A stretch of DNA of 64,000 nt from an uncultured SAR86 cluster bacterium (GCA_902610905.1 CACLXS010000003.1:62001-126000); one strand, 5' to 3'; shown: positions 40,256 to 51,956, numbered from the stretch's first letter. Numbers and translations are program-made. The notes: generated from the letters alone by a model not told the origin.

Positions 40256-41308
40256 ATGAACATAATAAAAAAAGTTGCAGTTTTGGGTGGAGGAAGCTTT
40301 GGTACTGTTCTAGCAAATATAGCAGCATCTAATGGATATGATGTTTCATTATGGGTCAGAGATTCAGATCAGGCACTAAGAATTAACTCAGAAGGAGCAA
40401 ATACCACATATCATCCTGAACTTAAGCTATCTTCAAATATTGAAGCTTCAGAAAATTTAGATTCTGTAGTCAAAGAGGCAGATATTGTCTTAATAGCGAC
40501 ACCAAGTTTAATATTTGAAAATATAATAAAGAGAATTACACACATAGTAGAAGAGGGAGCCCATATTATTTCTTGCACTAAAGGAATTAAACTAGATCCT
40601 TTTAGATCAATGTCTGACATTATTAAAATGAATATTGATACCTCTAAGAACAGTGTAGGAGTTATTAGTGGTCCAAACCTAGCTAAAGAAATTGCTGAAG
40701 AAAAAGTAACTGGAACGGTTATAGCAAGTAGCGATGAATTATTAATTAATGACATAAAAGAAACCCTTTCATCTGACACATTTAAGATATATTCTTCAGA
40801 TGACATTCAAGGTGTTGAGTTAGCAGGAGCACTAAAAAATATATACGCAATTATCTGTGGTATTGCTGAGTCCTTGAAAGTTGGTGAAAATGCTATTGGA
40901 TTAATTCTTACAAGAAGCATGGCTGAAATGAGTAGATTTGCAGTTGCAAAAGGAGCTAATCCTATAACCTTTCTTGGACTTGCTGGCATGGGTGATTTAG
41001 TAGCGACTTGTACCTCAAATTTATCAAGAAATTTTCAACTTGGCATGAACTTAGGAAACGGCCTAAACCTAGATGAAGCTAAATTAAAAGTTGGGCAAGT
41101 TGCTGAGGGTGTAAGAACTCTTGAAGTTATAAAAGCAGAATCTGCTAACTTAAATATAAGCATGCCATTAGTCGATTCTTTATATAATATTGTTTTTAAT
41201 AACGCATCATCAAAAACATTTATTGATGATCTTGTGAATAATCCACACGAAGTTGATGTAGAATTTACTTACAGGGATAAAAATTATGACTCAAATAGAA
41301 ATAGATAA
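40256..41308 (+). CDS. gpsA: glycerol-3-phosphate dehydrogenase [NAD(P)+]
   Basis: VLGGGSFGTVLAN; GVISGPNLAKEIA; ALKNIYAIICGIAESLKVGENA; GLAGMGDL. Confidence 0.95.
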   Translation: MNIIKKVAVLGGGSFGTVLANIAASNGYDVSLWVRDSDQALRINSEGANTTYHPELKLSSNIEASENLDSVVKEADIVLIATPSLIFENIIKRITHIVEEGAHIISCTKGIKLDPFRSMSDIIKMNIDTSKNSVGVISGPNLAKEIAEEKVTGTVIASSDELLINDIKETLSSDTFKIYSSDDIQGVELAGALKNIYAIICGIAESLKVGENAIGLILTRSMAEMSRFAVAKGANPITFLGLAGMGDLVATCTSNLSRNFQLGMNLGNGLNLDEAKLKVGQVAEGVRTLEVIKAESANLNISMPLVDSLYNIVFNNASSKTFIDDLVNNPHEVDVEFTYRDKNYDSNRNR

Positions 41309-41660
41309 GGAAGAAATTTTAAAAACAAGCAAGTGGATAAGGTTTTTATTCATGCTACTTTATGGCTTCGTAATTAATTTTGCGCTTACTTTGTGCATTG
41401 GATTAGCAATTGTTCAATTTTTGTTTTATCTATTCACTTCAAAACCAAACACGCCGATAGCAAACTTTAACTCTCATCTTTTAGAGTTTTTTCATGACTC
41501 TTTAGCCTTCTTATTATTTCAAACTGAAGAAAAACCATTTCCTTTTAAAGAAAATGAAAATGATGATATCAATAATGATGCTGAGAGTGAGGTTATAGAA
41601 GCAGAATTAGAAACAGATAATTCACCAGAGACGGAAGTTGCTGAAGAAGCAAAAGAGTAA
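41286..41660 (+). CDS. DUF4389-like protein
   Basis: Two TM helices and acidic tail; overlaps gpsA by 23 nt. Confidence 0.6.
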   Translation: MTQIEIDKEEILKTSKWIRFLFMLLYGFVINFALTLCIGLAIVQFLFYLFTSKPNTPIANFNSHLLEFFHDSLAFLLFQTEEKPFPFKENENDDINNDAESEVIEAELETDNSPETEVAEEAKE

Positions 41661-42503
41661 TTAATTATTTAATATTTTTTTTGCGGACTGCACAGTATGC
41701 AAAATTAGTGTATTAATAGTCATTGGACCAACTCCACCAGGAACAGGTGTGTATGCAGAAGATATTTTATCCATTTGATCTAAGTCAATATCACCACATT
41801 TTTCAGGATGAAAACCTGCGTCAATAACAATAGCTCCTTGTTTAACCCAATCTATCTTAATAAATTTAGGTATTCCTACTGCTCCCACAATAAGATCTGC
41901 ATTTTTAATTATGTTTTTAATATTTTGGGTTCTTGAATGACATATTGTGACAGTAGCATTTAAATTGAGTAGCATCATAGCCATTGGCTTACCTAAAATA
42001 GGACTTCTTCCTACAACAACAGCATTTAAACCCTGAATTTCAAGCTCATAATGCTTAATTAATCTTATAATTCCTGCTGGTGTACATGAGCCATAAGCAT
42101 CAATACCCATAGACATATTTCCAAATCCAAGACAGGTAACACCATCTACATCTTTTTCAATATTAATTGCATCAAAACATTTTCTTTCATCAATCTGAGA
42201 TGGAACTGGGTGTTGCAATAAAATTCCATGAACATTTGGATTGTTATTTAAATCATCAATAGTTTCTAGTAACTCTTCTGTGGTTGTAGCTTCTGGAAGC
42301 TCAACAGCTATTGATTCTATTCCAACTTTCTTGCAAGTATTTCTTTTCATCCGAACATATGTTTCAGAAGCCGGATCATTGCCAACTAGAATGGTTGCAA
42401 GAGTAGGAGCAATACCATGTTTCTTTAGAGTTAAAACTTCTTTTTTTATTTCTTCTTCACTGTGAGAAGCTAATTTTTTACCATCTAAAATTTTTGCAGA
42501 CAT
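41661..42503 (-). CDS. folD: methylenetetrahydrofolate dehydrogenase/cyclohydrolase
   Basis: [64 protein letters not shown]. Confidence 0.96.
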   Translation of the reverse strand: MSAKILDGKKLASHSEEEIKKEVLTLKKHGIAPTLATILVGNDPASETYVRMKRNTCKKVGIESIAVELPEATTTEELLETIDDLNNNPNVHGILLQHPVPSQIDERKCFDAINIEKDVDGVTCLGFGNMSMGIDAYGSCTPAGIIRLIKHYELEIQGLNAVVVGRSPILGKPMAMMLLNLNATVTICHSRTQNIKNIIKNADLIVGAVGIPKFIKIDWVKQGAIVIDAGFHPEKCGDIDLDQMDKISSAYTPVPGGVGPMTINTLILHTVQSAKKILNN

Positions 42504-42582
42504 GAAATTATTATGACATTTATCAATATTTATTCATATGATGATTGCTTATTTTTTAGATAAACTTTAATATTTGCAACCT

Positions 42583-42659
42583 CGGGGTATAGCGCAGTCT
42601 GGTAGCGCACTCGCTTTGGGAGCGAGTGGTCGTAAGTTCGAATCTTACTACCCCGACCA
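42583..42659 (+). tRNA. tRNA-Pro(TGG)
   Basis: CGGGGTA / TACCCCG acceptor; TTTGGGA anticodon loop; encoded CCA. Confidence 0.95.
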
Positions 42660-42660
42660 A

Positions 42661-42737
<77 letters not shown>

Positions 42738-42759
42738 TTTTCTTTAGTAGAATTATTAA

Positions 42760-43701
42760 ATGTTTTCCATAGCTGCACTATATAAATTTTCATCAATAGA
42801 AGATCCAAATCTACTTCAACTTAAAATTAGGAAGAGGTTTAAACAGCTCAATATATATGGGACGATTTTAGTAGGCCATGAGGGATTAAATGGCACAATC
42901 TGTGGAAAAGAAAACAACCTTAATAAAGCAATCAAGTATATTAAATCAATTAATAATTTTAATAATAATATAGATATTAAATACTCATCATCACAAGTAA
43001 ATCCCTTTGTGAGATTAAAAATCAAAATAAAGAAAGAAATTGTTACTATTGGTGATGAATCCATTAATCCAAATGAATTTGTTGGAGACTACGTTGAGCC
43101 TAAAGACTGGAACAATTTAATACAAGATAAAGATACTATTCTTATTGATACGAGAAATAACTATGAATATTCTATTGGAACATTTAAAAACTCTATTAAT
43201 CCCAATACTGTTAAATTTAGAGAATTTCCTGAATGGGTTAAAAAACAAAAATTTAGTGATGAAGAAAAGCAAAACAAAAAAATTGCTATGTTTTGTACCG
43301 GTGGAATTAGATGTGAAAAAGCATCATCAATGATGATTAAAGATGGCTTTAAAAAAGTAAAACACTTGAAAGGCGGAATTCTTAATTATTTTGAAAAAAT
43401 TAATGAAGAAGAATCTTTATGGGAAGGTGAGTGTTTTGTCTTTGATGATAGAGTTGCAATCAAACATGACCTATCCGAAGGTAGTTATGATATGTGTCAT
43501 GGTTGCCGGATGCCAATAACAGAGAAAGATAAAAGTTCGGAACTATATATTAGGGGTGTTGCATGCCCGTCTTGTTACAATCAAACGTCAGATGAACAAA
43601 AATCAAGATATATGAGTAGGCAGAAACAAGTTGATCTAGCTAAAAAAAGAAATCAAAAACATATTGGACCTAAAGATGAAGTTCAAGTAAAGACCAAATA
43701 G
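42760..43701 (+). CDS. trhO: tRNA uridine(34) hydroxylase, rhodanese family (YceA/TrhO)
   Basis: GHEGLNGTICG; MFCTGGIRCEKASSMM; C-terminal CHGCRMP...CPSCYN. Confidence 0.9.
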   Translation: MFSIAALYKFSSIEDPNLLQLKIRKRFKQLNIYGTILVGHEGLNGTICGKENNLNKAIKYIKSINNFNNNIDIKYSSSQVNPFVRLKIKIKKEIVTIGDESINPNEFVGDYVEPKDWNNLIQDKDTILIDTRNNYEYSIGTFKNSINPNTVKFREFPEWVKKQKFSDEEKQNKKIAMFCTGGIRCEKASSMMIKDGFKKVKHLKGGILNYFEKINEEESLWEGECFVFDDRVAIKHDLSEGSYDMCHGCRMPITEKDKSSELYIRGVACPSCYNQTSDEQKSRYMSRQKQVDLAKKRNQKHIGPKDEVQVKTK

Positions 43702-43702
43702 A

Positions 43703-44344
43703 ATGCCTATTTTATATTCATTTAAAAGATGTCCTTATGCTATGAGAGCAAGAATAGCTCTGTTTCTTGGTGATATTAAGTGCGAAATTCGTGAGATCAG
43801 ATTAAACAATAAACCTGATCATATGATTAAAGTTTCTCCCAAGGGAACTGTTCCAGTTTTAATATTAAAAAATAAGGTAATTGATGAGAGTATAGATATT
43901 ATTAATTGGGTAATGGAACAAAAAAATATTTTTGAAGATAATTTGGATGAAAAAGATATGCACCTTACCGATGCTTTGATTAATCTATTTGATACAAAAT
44001 TTAAATACCATCTAGATAGATATAAATATTCAAGCAGATATGAAGATGTTGATTCAGATTTTCATAGAAATGAATGTTTATCTATTCTCATAAAACTTGA
44101 ATCCATTCTTGATAAAGATGGATGGATATTTAGTCACAATATTAATAAATTAGATATTGCTATTTTGCCTTTCATTAGACAGTTCAAGATTGCTGATCCT
44201 GAATGGTTTGAAAATCAAATAGATATTTTAAAAGTTAACAAACTCCTTAATAAATTTCTTAATTCAGATTTGTTTAAAAATATTATGTTCAAATATGAAG
44301 TTTGGAAAACAGACTCAAAAGCTGTTTTCTTCCCGATGAGCTAA
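43703..44344 (+). CDS. glutathione S-transferase-like protein
   Basis: LYSFKRCPYAMRARIAL; SPKGTVPVLILKNKVIDESIDI. Confidence 0.85.
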   Translation: MPILYSFKRCPYAMRARIALFLGDIKCEIREIRLNNKPDHMIKVSPKGTVPVLILKNKVIDESIDIINWVMEQKNIFEDNLDEKDMHLTDALINLFDTKFKYHLDRYKYSSRYEDVDSDFHRNECLSILIKLESILDKDGWIFSHNINKLDIAILPFIRQFKIADPEWFENQIDILKVNKLLNKFLNSDLFKNIMFKYEVWKTDSKAVFFPMS

Positions 44345-44346
44345 TT

Positions 44347-45747
44347 TTATAAGCCTATAAAATCATATGAAAGAGCAATTTTTTCAATTGCTACTTTATA
44401 GGCTGCAGTTCGAAAATCAGATATTTTATCGTTCTCAGTAAATTCTTTTTTTACACTTTGAAATCCATCAATCATCATATCGTCAAGTCCAGACCTAATT
44501 AAGTCTATTTCTTCTATACCATTTACAAAGTTAGCTTTGTATTTTTCAGGCATTGATTTGCCAGTCATAGCTTCAATAGCCTCAATTAAATTTTGAAGTT
44601 GAAGCTGATTCCTTCTTTTTTCTAATCTACCAAATCTAATGTGCCTTATATTTTTTACCCACTCAAAATAGCTAACTGCTACACCACCAGCATTGGCTAA
44701 AATATCTGGAATTATAAAAATTTTTTTTCTTTTTAAAATTTGGTTAGCTTTATATGTAATAGGGCCATTAGCTGCCTCAACAATTAATTTTGCTGAAATA
44801 TCATTAGCGTTTTTTTCTGTGATCACATTTTCTCTAGCAGCCGGAATTAGAATATCGCATTCTTTTTTTAAAAGAAGCGATGAATCTTTTATAAAATTTG
44901 CCTTTGGATAATTTTCAAAAGATTTATTTTTTATAAAGTATTTCTTAGCATGATCTACATCAATACCTTCTTCATTGAAAATACCCCCATTGTGCTCAGC
45001 TATACCAATGAGTTTCACACTATCATCAACTGTTAAAAATTTAGAAAGATTGAAGCCAACATTTCCAAGGCCTTGTACTATCATTTTTTTTGTTGCTAGA
45101 TTTGAATCCATTTTTACTAACTTTAATAAATCTTGATTCCTAAAGAACTCTCTTACAATATATTGAACGCCTCTTCCTGTTGCTTCTTCTCTGCCAACTA
45201 AACCATTTTTGTTAGGCGGCTTACCTGTAACACATGCTGCACTATTAATATCGTCTGGATGTATTTTTCTATATTCGTCTGCAATCCAAGCCATTTCTTT
45301 GGAAGAAGTGCCAATATCAGGGGCTGGAACATTCATTGACGGACTAATTAAATCTCGTTTTATTAGCTCTTGAGCAAATCTTCTAGTAATTTTTTCAATT
45401 TCATTTTCCTTCCAATGTGTTGGATTAATTTTTAGGCCTCCCTTTGATCCCCCAAAAGGCACATTAATAATTGCACATTTATATGACATTAAAGCTGCTA
45501 AAGCTTCAACTTCTTCAGCATGAGTATGAATGTCAAATCTTATTCCACCTTTTGTTGGTTCCATATGCTCAGAGTGAACAGATCTCCAGCCTTCAAATGT
45601 ATATATTTCACCTCTTAAACGAACACCAAATCGTACAGTATAGGTTGAGTTACAAATTATTATTTTATTTGCTAGTCCTGGGGAGAGGTCTGAATATTTG
45701 AGAGCGTTATTCACATATTTCGTAGTGTCATCCAAAAAGCTACTCAT
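44347..45747 (-). CDS. Glu/Leu/Phe/Val dehydrogenase (glutamate dehydrogenase)
   Basis: GGIRFDIHTHAEEVEALAALMSYKCAIINVPFGGSKGGLKINP; GLGNVGFN. Confidence 0.9.
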   Translation of the reverse strand: MSSFLDDTTKYVNNALKYSDLSPGLANKIIICNSTYTVRFGVRLRGEIYTFEGWRSVHSEHMEPTKGGIRFDIHTHAEEVEALAALMSYKCAIINVPFGGSKGGLKINPTHWKENEIEKITRRFAQELIKRDLISPSMNVPAPDIGTSSKEMAWIADEYRKIHPDDINSAACVTGKPPNKNGLVGREEATGRGVQYIVREFFRNQDLLKLVKMDSNLATKKMIVQGLGNVGFNLSKFLTVDDSVKLIGIAEHNGGIFNEEGIDVDHAKKYFIKNKSFENYPKANFIKDSSLLLKKECDILIPAARENVITEKNANDISAKLIVEAANGPITYKANQILKRKKIFIIPDILANAGGVAVSYFEWVKNIRHIRFGRLEKRRNQLQLQNLIEAIEAMTGKSMPEKYKANFVNGIEEIDLIRSGLDDMMIDGFQSVKKEFTENDKISDFRTAAYKVAIEKIALSYDFIGL

Positions 45748-45849
45748 ATAAAATTCTCCCTATGCAAAAATAATAATAGATTAATAGCAATTATCCTAAT
45801 AAAAAATTAAATAATAGTTGTGATTTTGACCTATAATACTTCGTTTCGT

Positions 45850-45927
45850 GGCGGGCGTAGCTCAGTTGGTTAGAGCGCTGGATTGTGGCTCCGGAGGCCG
45901 TGGGTTCGAACCCCATCGCTCGCCCCA
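45850..45927 (+). tRNA. tRNA-His(GTG)
   Basis: GCGGGCG / CGCTCGC acceptor with encoded G-1 opposite C73; TTGTGGC anticodon loop; CCA. Confidence 0.95.
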
Positions 45928-45945
45928 TTATTATTTGGAAAAACA

Positions 45946-47241
45946 ATGAGTAGTAAATTAAAAAAATTAAAAGAATTGGAAAGAAAACTCACGATATCAA
46001 TTCCTGTAGAGGATTATCAATCAAAGTTTCAATCAAAATTAAACAATATTAAAGGTAAGGCAAAACTCGATGGTTTTAGGAAAGGGAAAGTCCCTAATGA
46101 TGTTTTACAACAGAGATATGGACAATCAATACATGCTGATGTTGTCAATGAATTAATTCAAGCCTCTTATCCAGAAGCATTATCTGAGAATAAATTACGA
46201 CCTGCATCATCTCCAACAGTGAACATTGAAAGTGAAGATCCCGCTAAACCTATTTCTTATTCGGCTACATTTGAAGTATTTCCAGATATCAAACCAAAAT
46301 TGAGCAGATGGACTAGTTATGAAAACGTTTCGATCTCTTTTGATGATAATGATATAGATCTAGCTATAAAAGATATTTTAAAAAGATATGGCGAATGGAA
46401 AGATGTTGATAGAAAATCAAAAAAAGATGATCAGGTAATTATTGATTTTGTTGGTTCAATCAACGGTGAAGAATTTGAAGGCAATTCAGCCAAAGATTTT
46501 AAACTAGTTTTAGGAAGTAATTCTATGATACCTGGTTTTGAAGATGCAATTATAGGCAACAAGCCTTCCGAGTTTTCTATTAAAGCTACCTTTCCAGAAG
46601 ATTACTTCAAAAAAGATCTTGCAAATGTTGAAGCAGAATTTAAGATCACTTTAAAACAAGTTCAAGAGTTATCCAATGCTAACTTAGACAAAGATTTATT
46701 TGAAAAATTACAAATGGATGTAAAGGATGAGGCTGGATTCAGGGACGAAATCTCAAAAAGAATGGAAAAAGAAGTAGATGCCCAAGAAAAAGATTTAACA
46801 AAAGAGTCTATCTATGAAACACTTTTAAAAACTAATTCTTTTTTTGTACCAAAAACAACTGTGAAAGAGCAGGCTGATCTTATGCGAAAAGATGCCTTAA
46901 TGAGAATTGGCCAAGCTGAAGATAACGCTGGTGATGATTTATTTCCAGTTGATACGTTCATGGAAAATGCAGAAAAAAGAGTTAAGCTTGATTTATTATT
47001 TGCAGAGCTTGTAAAACATTTCGAGATATCTGTTGATGCTAAAATTTTAGATAATTTTATAAATGAGGAATCAGAAAAATATAAAGACGCTGAACAATTT
47101 AAGCAATGGGTTAAAAATCAACCGCAACAATTAGAGCAGTATCGAATGATAGCACTAGAAAAACAACTTATTGAAAAATTAGAAAATGCCCTTAAATCTA
47201 AGAATAAGGTGATAAAATTTTCAGAATTGGCAAATAAATAA
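45946..47241 (+). CDS. tig: trigger factor
   Basis: KAKLDGFRKGKVPNDVLQQRYGQSI; FKBP domain. Start moved to ATG 45946 because the ORF-track start lies inside tRNA-His. Confidence 0.94.
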   Translation: MSSKLKKLKELERKLTISIPVEDYQSKFQSKLNNIKGKAKLDGFRKGKVPNDVLQQRYGQSIHADVVNELIQASYPEALSENKLRPASSPTVNIESEDPAKPISYSATFEVFPDIKPKLSRWTSYENVSISFDDNDIDLAIKDILKRYGEWKDVDRKSKKDDQVIIDFVGSINGEEFEGNSAKDFKLVLGSNSMIPGFEDAIIGNKPSEFSIKATFPEDYFKKDLANVEAEFKITLKQVQELSNANLDKDLFEKLQMDVKDEAGFRDEISKRMEKEVDAQEKDLTKESIYETLLKTNSFFVPKTTVKEQADLMRKDALMRIGQAEDNAGDDLFPVDTFMENAEKRVKLDLLFAELVKHFEISVDAKILDNFINEESEKYKDAEQFKQWVKNQPQQLEQYRMIALEKQLIEKLENALKSKNKVIKFSELANK

Positions 47242-47247
47242 AGAAAC

Positions 47248-47862
47248 ATGAGAGAAATTGAATCAGCATTAATACCAATGGTAATCGAACAGACACCAAG
47301 AGGTGAAAGATCTTTCGATATCTATTCAAGGCTACTTAAAGAAAGAGTTATATTTTTATCTGGTCCTGTCGATGATTACATGTCAAATTTGGTAGTAGCA
47401 CAATTGTTATTCTTAGAATCTGAGAATCCTGACAAAGATATATCAATATATATAAATTCACCAGGTGGTAGTATTTCTGCAGGACTTGCTATCTATGACA
47501 CAATGCAGTTCATATCACCATCTATATCTACCATGTGCATAGGACAAGCAGCAAGCATGGGAGCGATATTATTAGCTGGTGGCGATAAAGGGAAGAGGTT
47601 TGCATTAGCAAATTCAAGAATAATGATTCATCAACCTCTAGGTGGATTCCAGGGACAAGCTTCTGATTTCGAAATTCATGCAAAGGAAATTCTTCATATG
47701 AAAAAAGTTGTAAATCATATTCTTGCTAAACATACAGGCCAGACAATAAAGAAAATTGAAAAAGACACCGATAGAGATAACTTTCTTGATGCTGAGGCAG
47801 CAGTTCAGTATGGTATTGTAGACAGTATTCTTAATACAAGAGACAAGCTTAATGACAAATAA
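47248..47862 (+). CDS. clpP: ATP-dependent Clp protease proteolytic subunit
   Basis: [36 protein letters not shown]. Confidence 0.97.
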   Translation: MREIESALIPMVIEQTPRGERSFDIYSRLLKERVIFLSGPVDDYMSNLVVAQLLFLESENPDKDISIYINSPGGSISAGLAIYDTMQFISPSISTMCIGQAASMGAILLAGGDKGKRFALANSRIMIHQPLGGFQGQASDFEIHAKEILHMKKVVNHILAKHTGQTIKKIEKDTDRDNFLDAEAAVQYGIVDSILNTRDKLNDK

Positions 47863-49105
47863 GACTTCATCCGATAAGTTACATTGCTCTTTTTGTGGAA
47901 AAGTTCAAGACGATGTAAAAAAATTAATAGCTGGACCGAGCGTTTACATCTGCAATGAATGCGTTGATCTTTGTAATGACATTATTGAAGAAGAGATTAA
48001 AAGTGAGGAAGATAATTCTCTTGAAGAACTCCCTTCGCCTTTAGAAATTTTTAATAAACTTGATGAGTATGTTATTGGCCAAGAGAAAGCAAAAAAAGTT
48101 TTATCTGTAGCTGTATATAATCACTATAAAAGACTTAAAAAAAATAACACTAAAGATTCTGTAGAATTACAAAAAAGTAATGTACTTTTATTAGGTCCAA
48201 CAGGTAGTGGAAAAACACTATTAGCACAAACCTTGGCTAAAATTTTAAACGTTCCTTTTACAATCGCTGATGCTACAACTTTAACTGAGGCTGGTTATGT
48301 CGGCGAAGATGTTGAAAATATTATACAAAAACTATTACAAAAATCTGATTATGATCCTGAGAGAGCTCAACTAGGTATTGTTTACATAGATGAGATAGAT
48401 AAGATTGCTAGAAAATCAGACAACCCATCAATCACTAGAGATGTTTCCGGTGAAGGAGTGCAACAAGCCTTATTAAAACTTATCGAGGGAACTGTTGCAT
48501 CTATTCCACCACAGGGTGGAAGGAAGCATCCTCAACAAGAGTTTATTCAAATTGATACCTCAAATATTCTTTTCATTTGTGGAGGCGCCTTTTCTGGAAT
48601 TGATAAAGTTATCGATCAAAGAAACAACAATATTGGCATAGGGTTTGGTGCTGAAGTCAATAAGCAATCGAATATTGATTCAATATCCTCGAATATTGAA
48701 AATTTAGAACCTGAGGATTTAGTAAAATATGGACTTATTCCTGAATTTGTTGGCAGACTTCCAGTAATATCAAATTTACATGAGCTTGATGAGTCCGCTT
48801 TAGTTAGAATCTTAAGAGAACCAAAAAATGCATTAGTAAATCAATATAAACATCTTTTTGATATTGATAATGTTGAATTAAGTTTTAGAGATGAGGCTTT
48901 AAAAGAAATTGCTAAGCAGGCTATAAAAAGAAAAACAGGTGCAAGAGGACTTCGTTCGATAATGGAAGATATTTTAATGGAAACAATGTTTGAACTTCCT
49001 AATAATGATCTTGAGAAAGTAATTATTGATGAGAAGACTGTCAGTTCAAAATCTGAACCAATTAAATTACTAAAAACACCATCTAAAAAAACATCTGCTA
49101 ATTGA
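47852..49105 (+). CDS. clpX: ATP-dependent Clp protease ATP-binding subunit ClpX
   Basis: CSFCGK...CNECVDLC zinc finger; [18 protein letters not shown]. Confidence 0.97.
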   Translation: MTNKTSSDKLHCSFCGKVQDDVKKLIAGPSVYICNECVDLCNDIIEEEIKSEEDNSLEELPSPLEIFNKLDEYVIGQEKAKKVLSVAVYNHYKRLKKNNTKDSVELQKSNVLLLGPTGSGKTLLAQTLAKILNVPFTIADATTLTEAGYVGEDVENIIQKLLQKSDYDPERAQLGIVYIDEIDKIARKSDNPSITRDVSGEGVQQALLKLIEGTVASIPPQGGRKHPQQEFIQIDTSNILFICGGAFSGIDKVIDQRNNNIGIGFGAEVNKQSNIDSISSNIENLEPEDLVKYGLIPEFVGRLPVISNLHELDESALVRILREPKNALVNQYKHLFDIDNVELSFRDEALKEIAKQAIKRKTGARGLRSIMEDILMETMFELPNNDLEKVIIDEKTVSSKSEPIKLLKTPSKKTSAN

Positions 49106-49128
49106 TATTTCAATTTCTATCCCTATAT
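49102..49128 (+). promoter_or_regulatory. possible sigma32-like promoter for lon
   Basis: TTGATA-N13-CCCTATAT just before the lon ATG at 49136. Confidence 0.3.
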
Positions 49129-49135
49129 TAAGGAT

Positions 49136-51544
49136 ATGAAAGAAATTAAATCAGATTTACCTGTAATACCATTAAGAGACGTTGTTGTTTTTCCTGGCAT
49201 AGTTACAACTCTTTTTGTTGGAAGACCAAAATCAATTGAGGCATTAAATATCGCTATGTCCTCAAATAAAAAACTTGTTCTAGTCTGCCAGACTGATCCT
49301 GCAACTGATAATCCAGAATTTAAAGATTTATACAAAAACGGATGTATAAGTAATTTACTTCAGTTAATTAAATTGCCCGATGGAACAATGAAGGTCTTAA
49401 TAGAGGGCCATAAGAGATGTGAAATTGATAACATCATTGAAAAAAATAATCATGATTTAGCAAGAGTTTCACCGCTTGAAGATATTCAATTAAAAGAAGC
49501 TGATGCTTCAAACCTAGTTAGATTTATTAAAGCTAAGTTTGAAGATTACATTGGCATAACTAAAAGAATTCCACCCGAAATTGTCTCAACAGTAGATTCG
49601 CTTGATGATCTATCGAAGCTTATAGATACAATTACAGGACACTTGCCTATAGATACCTCAAAAAAACAAGAGATTCTTTCCATCGCTGCTTTAAAATCCA
49701 GAGCTGAAAAAGTTTTAATGTTTATTGAATCACAACTTGATGTTGTAGATGTTGAAAAGAAAATAAGAGAACGTGTAAAAAAACAAATGGAAAAATCTCA
49801 GAGAGAATATTATCTTAATGAACAAATAAAAGCCGCTCAAAAGGAACTTGGTGAGATTGGCGATGAGGTTGATGAGCTTGAAGCTTTAGGAGAAAAGATT
49901 GATAAGGTCGGCATGCCCAAGGATGCTCTAAAAAAAGCTAAAAGCGAGCTTGCAAAATTTAAACATATGTCACCATCGTCTGCTGAGGCATCAGTAGTTC
50001 GATCATATTTAGATTGTCTTGTTGATGTACCTTGGAAAAAACGATCTAAGATTAAAACTGATATTCATGCTTCGCTAGATATTCTAGAACAGGATCATTA
50101 TGGTCTTGAAGAAGTAAAAGAAAGAATAATTGAGTATCTTGCTGTTCAAAAAAGAGTTAAGTCGATGAAAGCTCCAGTATTATGCTTGGTTGGTCCTCCA
50201 GGTGTAGGTAAAACATCTCTGGGAGAGTCAATTGCAAGAGCTACTAATAGAAAATTTGTAAGAATGTCTCTGGGCGGTGTTAGAGATGAATCAGAAATTA
50301 GAGGCCACAGGAGAACTTATATAGGCTCAATGCCAGGAAAAATTATTCAAAAATTATCTAAAGTTGGTGTCAAAAATCCATTATTTTTACTTGATGAAAT
50401 AGATAAAATTGGTATGGATCATCGCGGAGATCCTGCATCAGCTCTTTTAGAAGTCCTAGATCCTGAGCAAAATAATACATTCAGTGATCATTATCTTGAA
50501 GTAGACTATGATCTATCAGAAGTTATGTTTGTATGTACTGCTAATAGTTTAAACATTCCAACACCACTACTTGATAGAATGGAAATCATAAGAATACCTG
50601 GGTACATTGAAGATGAAAAATTAAATATTGCTTCAAAATACCTCCTTCCTAAACAAATGGAAAGGAACGGACTAAATGAAGATGAGATTAATCTAAATAA
50701 AGAAGTAATATTGTCGTTGATAAGATACTACACCAGAGAAGCAGGGGTAAGAGGATTAGAAAGACAAATTGCAAAAATTTTAAGAAAAGTGGTCAAGGAG
50801 AGATTATTATCAAAAAAATCACTCAACAAAGCAACATCAATAACTCCTAAAAATTTAGATAAATACTCTGGCGTAAAAAAATTCAAATATGGTATAGCTG
50901 AGAAAGAAAATGCAGTTGGACAAGTTACCGGATTAGCTTGGACAGAGGTTGGCGGTGAGTTATTAACAATAGAAGCTTCATATATTGATGGAAAAGGCCG
51001 CATCATTAAAACTGGTTCTTTAGGTGATGTGATGCAGGAATCTATTCAAGCAGCATTAACCGTGGTTAGATCTAGAGCTAAATCTTTAGGAATAAAGTCA
51101 GATTTTTATGAAAAATTTGATGTTCATATTCATGTGCCTGAGGGTGCAACTCCAAAAGATGGGCCAAGTGCAGGCGGTGCGATGGCAATTTCACTGATAT
51201 CTATATTTACTGGAATACCTGTTAAGTGTGATACTGCCATGACTGGAGAAATAACATTAAGAGGTCAAATTTTAAAAATTGGTGGACTAAAAGAAAAGTT
51301 ACTTGCTGCTAAAAGGGGTGGTATTAAGAATGTAATAATTCCAAAAGAAAATGAACCAGATTTACAAGAGATACCTAATCAAATATTAAAATCACTTAAT
51401 ATCATTCCTGTGGAATGGATCGATGAAGTCATTTCACATGCGTTAATTGAGGAACCAATTCCTGTATTAGAGAATTCTTCAACTAATAAAAATAAATCTA
51501 AAAAAAGCAAGCAGTCAAAAACTGAAAATAATCAAGCACATTAA
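49136..51544 (+). CDS. lon: Lon protease
   Basis: GPPGVGKTSLGESIARAT; HVPEGATPKDGPSAGGAM catalytic Ser; 802 aa. Confidence 0.97.
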   Translation: MKEIKSDLPVIPLRDVVVFPGIVTTLFVGRPKSIEALNIAMSSNKKLVLVCQTDPATDNPEFKDLYKNGCISNLLQLIKLPDGTMKVLIEGHKRCEIDNIIEKNNHDLARVSPLEDIQLKEADASNLVRFIKAKFEDYIGITKRIPPEIVSTVDSLDDLSKLIDTITGHLPIDTSKKQEILSIAALKSRAEKVLMFIESQLDVVDVEKKIRERVKKQMEKSQREYYLNEQIKAAQKELGEIGDEVDELEALGEKIDKVGMPKDALKKAKSELAKFKHMSPSSAEASVVRSYLDCLVDVPWKKRSKIKTDIHASLDILEQDHYGLEEVKERIIEYLAVQKRVKSMKAPVLCLVGPPGVGKTSLGESIARATNRKFVRMSLGGVRDESEIRGHRRTYIGSMPGKIIQKLSKVGVKNPLFLLDEIDKIGMDHRGDPASALLEVLDPEQNNTFSDHYLEVDYDLSEVMFVCTANSLNIPTPLLDRMEIIRIPGYIEDEKLNIASKYLLPKQMERNGLNEDEINLNKEVILSLIRYYTREAGVRGLERQIAKILRKVVKERLLSKKSLNKATSITPKNLDKYSGVKKFKYGIAEKENAVGQVTGLAWTEVGGELLTIEASYIDGKGRIIKTGSLGDVMQESIQAALTVVRSRAKSLGIKSDFYEKFDVHIHVPEGATPKDGPSAGGAMAISLISIFTGIPVKCDTAMTGEITLRGQILKIGGLKEKLLAAKRGGIKNVIIPKENEPDLQEIPNQILKSLNIIPVEWIDEVISHALIEEPIPVLENSSTNKNKSKKSKQSKTENNQAH

Positions 51545-51633
51545 AAACCCTTTATTTGCTTGACTTTTAGGGCTAAAAAGCTTTTCATAGAATAGTATTT
51601 ATATAAATAAATTTATACAGAGGAGTATTTAAT

Positions 51634-51912
51634 ATGAATAAATCAGATTTGATTGACGCTGTCGCAAGTGACGCGGATATTTCTAAGGCATCTGCTGGAA
51701 GAGCTGTTGATGCAGTTTTAGGTGGAATTGGGGATGCTTTAGGTAATGGTGATTCTGTATCACTAGTAGGTTTTGGAACATTTTCAGTAAGGCACAGAGC
51801 TGCAAGAGAGGGTAGAAATCCTCAAACTGGCGCATCAATGCATATTGCTGCTTCTAAAGTTCCAGGTTTTAAAGCTGGTAAAGGTCTTAAAGATAAGGTC
51901 AAAAACGGCTAA
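51634..51912 (+). CDS. hupB: DNA-binding protein HU
   Basis: [66 protein letters not shown]. Confidence 0.95.
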   Translation: MNKSDLIDAVASDADISKASAGRAVDAVLGGIGDALGNGDSVSLVGFGTFSVRHRAAREGRNPQTGASMHIAASKVPGFKAGKGLKDKVKNG

Positions 51913-51926
51913 ATTTTATTTACTTT

Positions 51927-51956
51927 AAAAAGGGGTGCTTCTGCACCCTTTTTTTA
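51927..51956 (+). terminator. Rho-independent terminator after hupB
   Basis: AAAAAGGGGTGC-TTCT-GCACCCTTTTTTT. Confidence 0.85.

Noticed and set aside
40411-40806. 131-aa ORF antisense to gpsA
   Set aside because: Shadow ORF opposite a well-supported gene.
45883-45945. N-terminal extension of tig in the ORF track
   Set aside because: Lies inside tRNA-His; the true ATG is at 45946.
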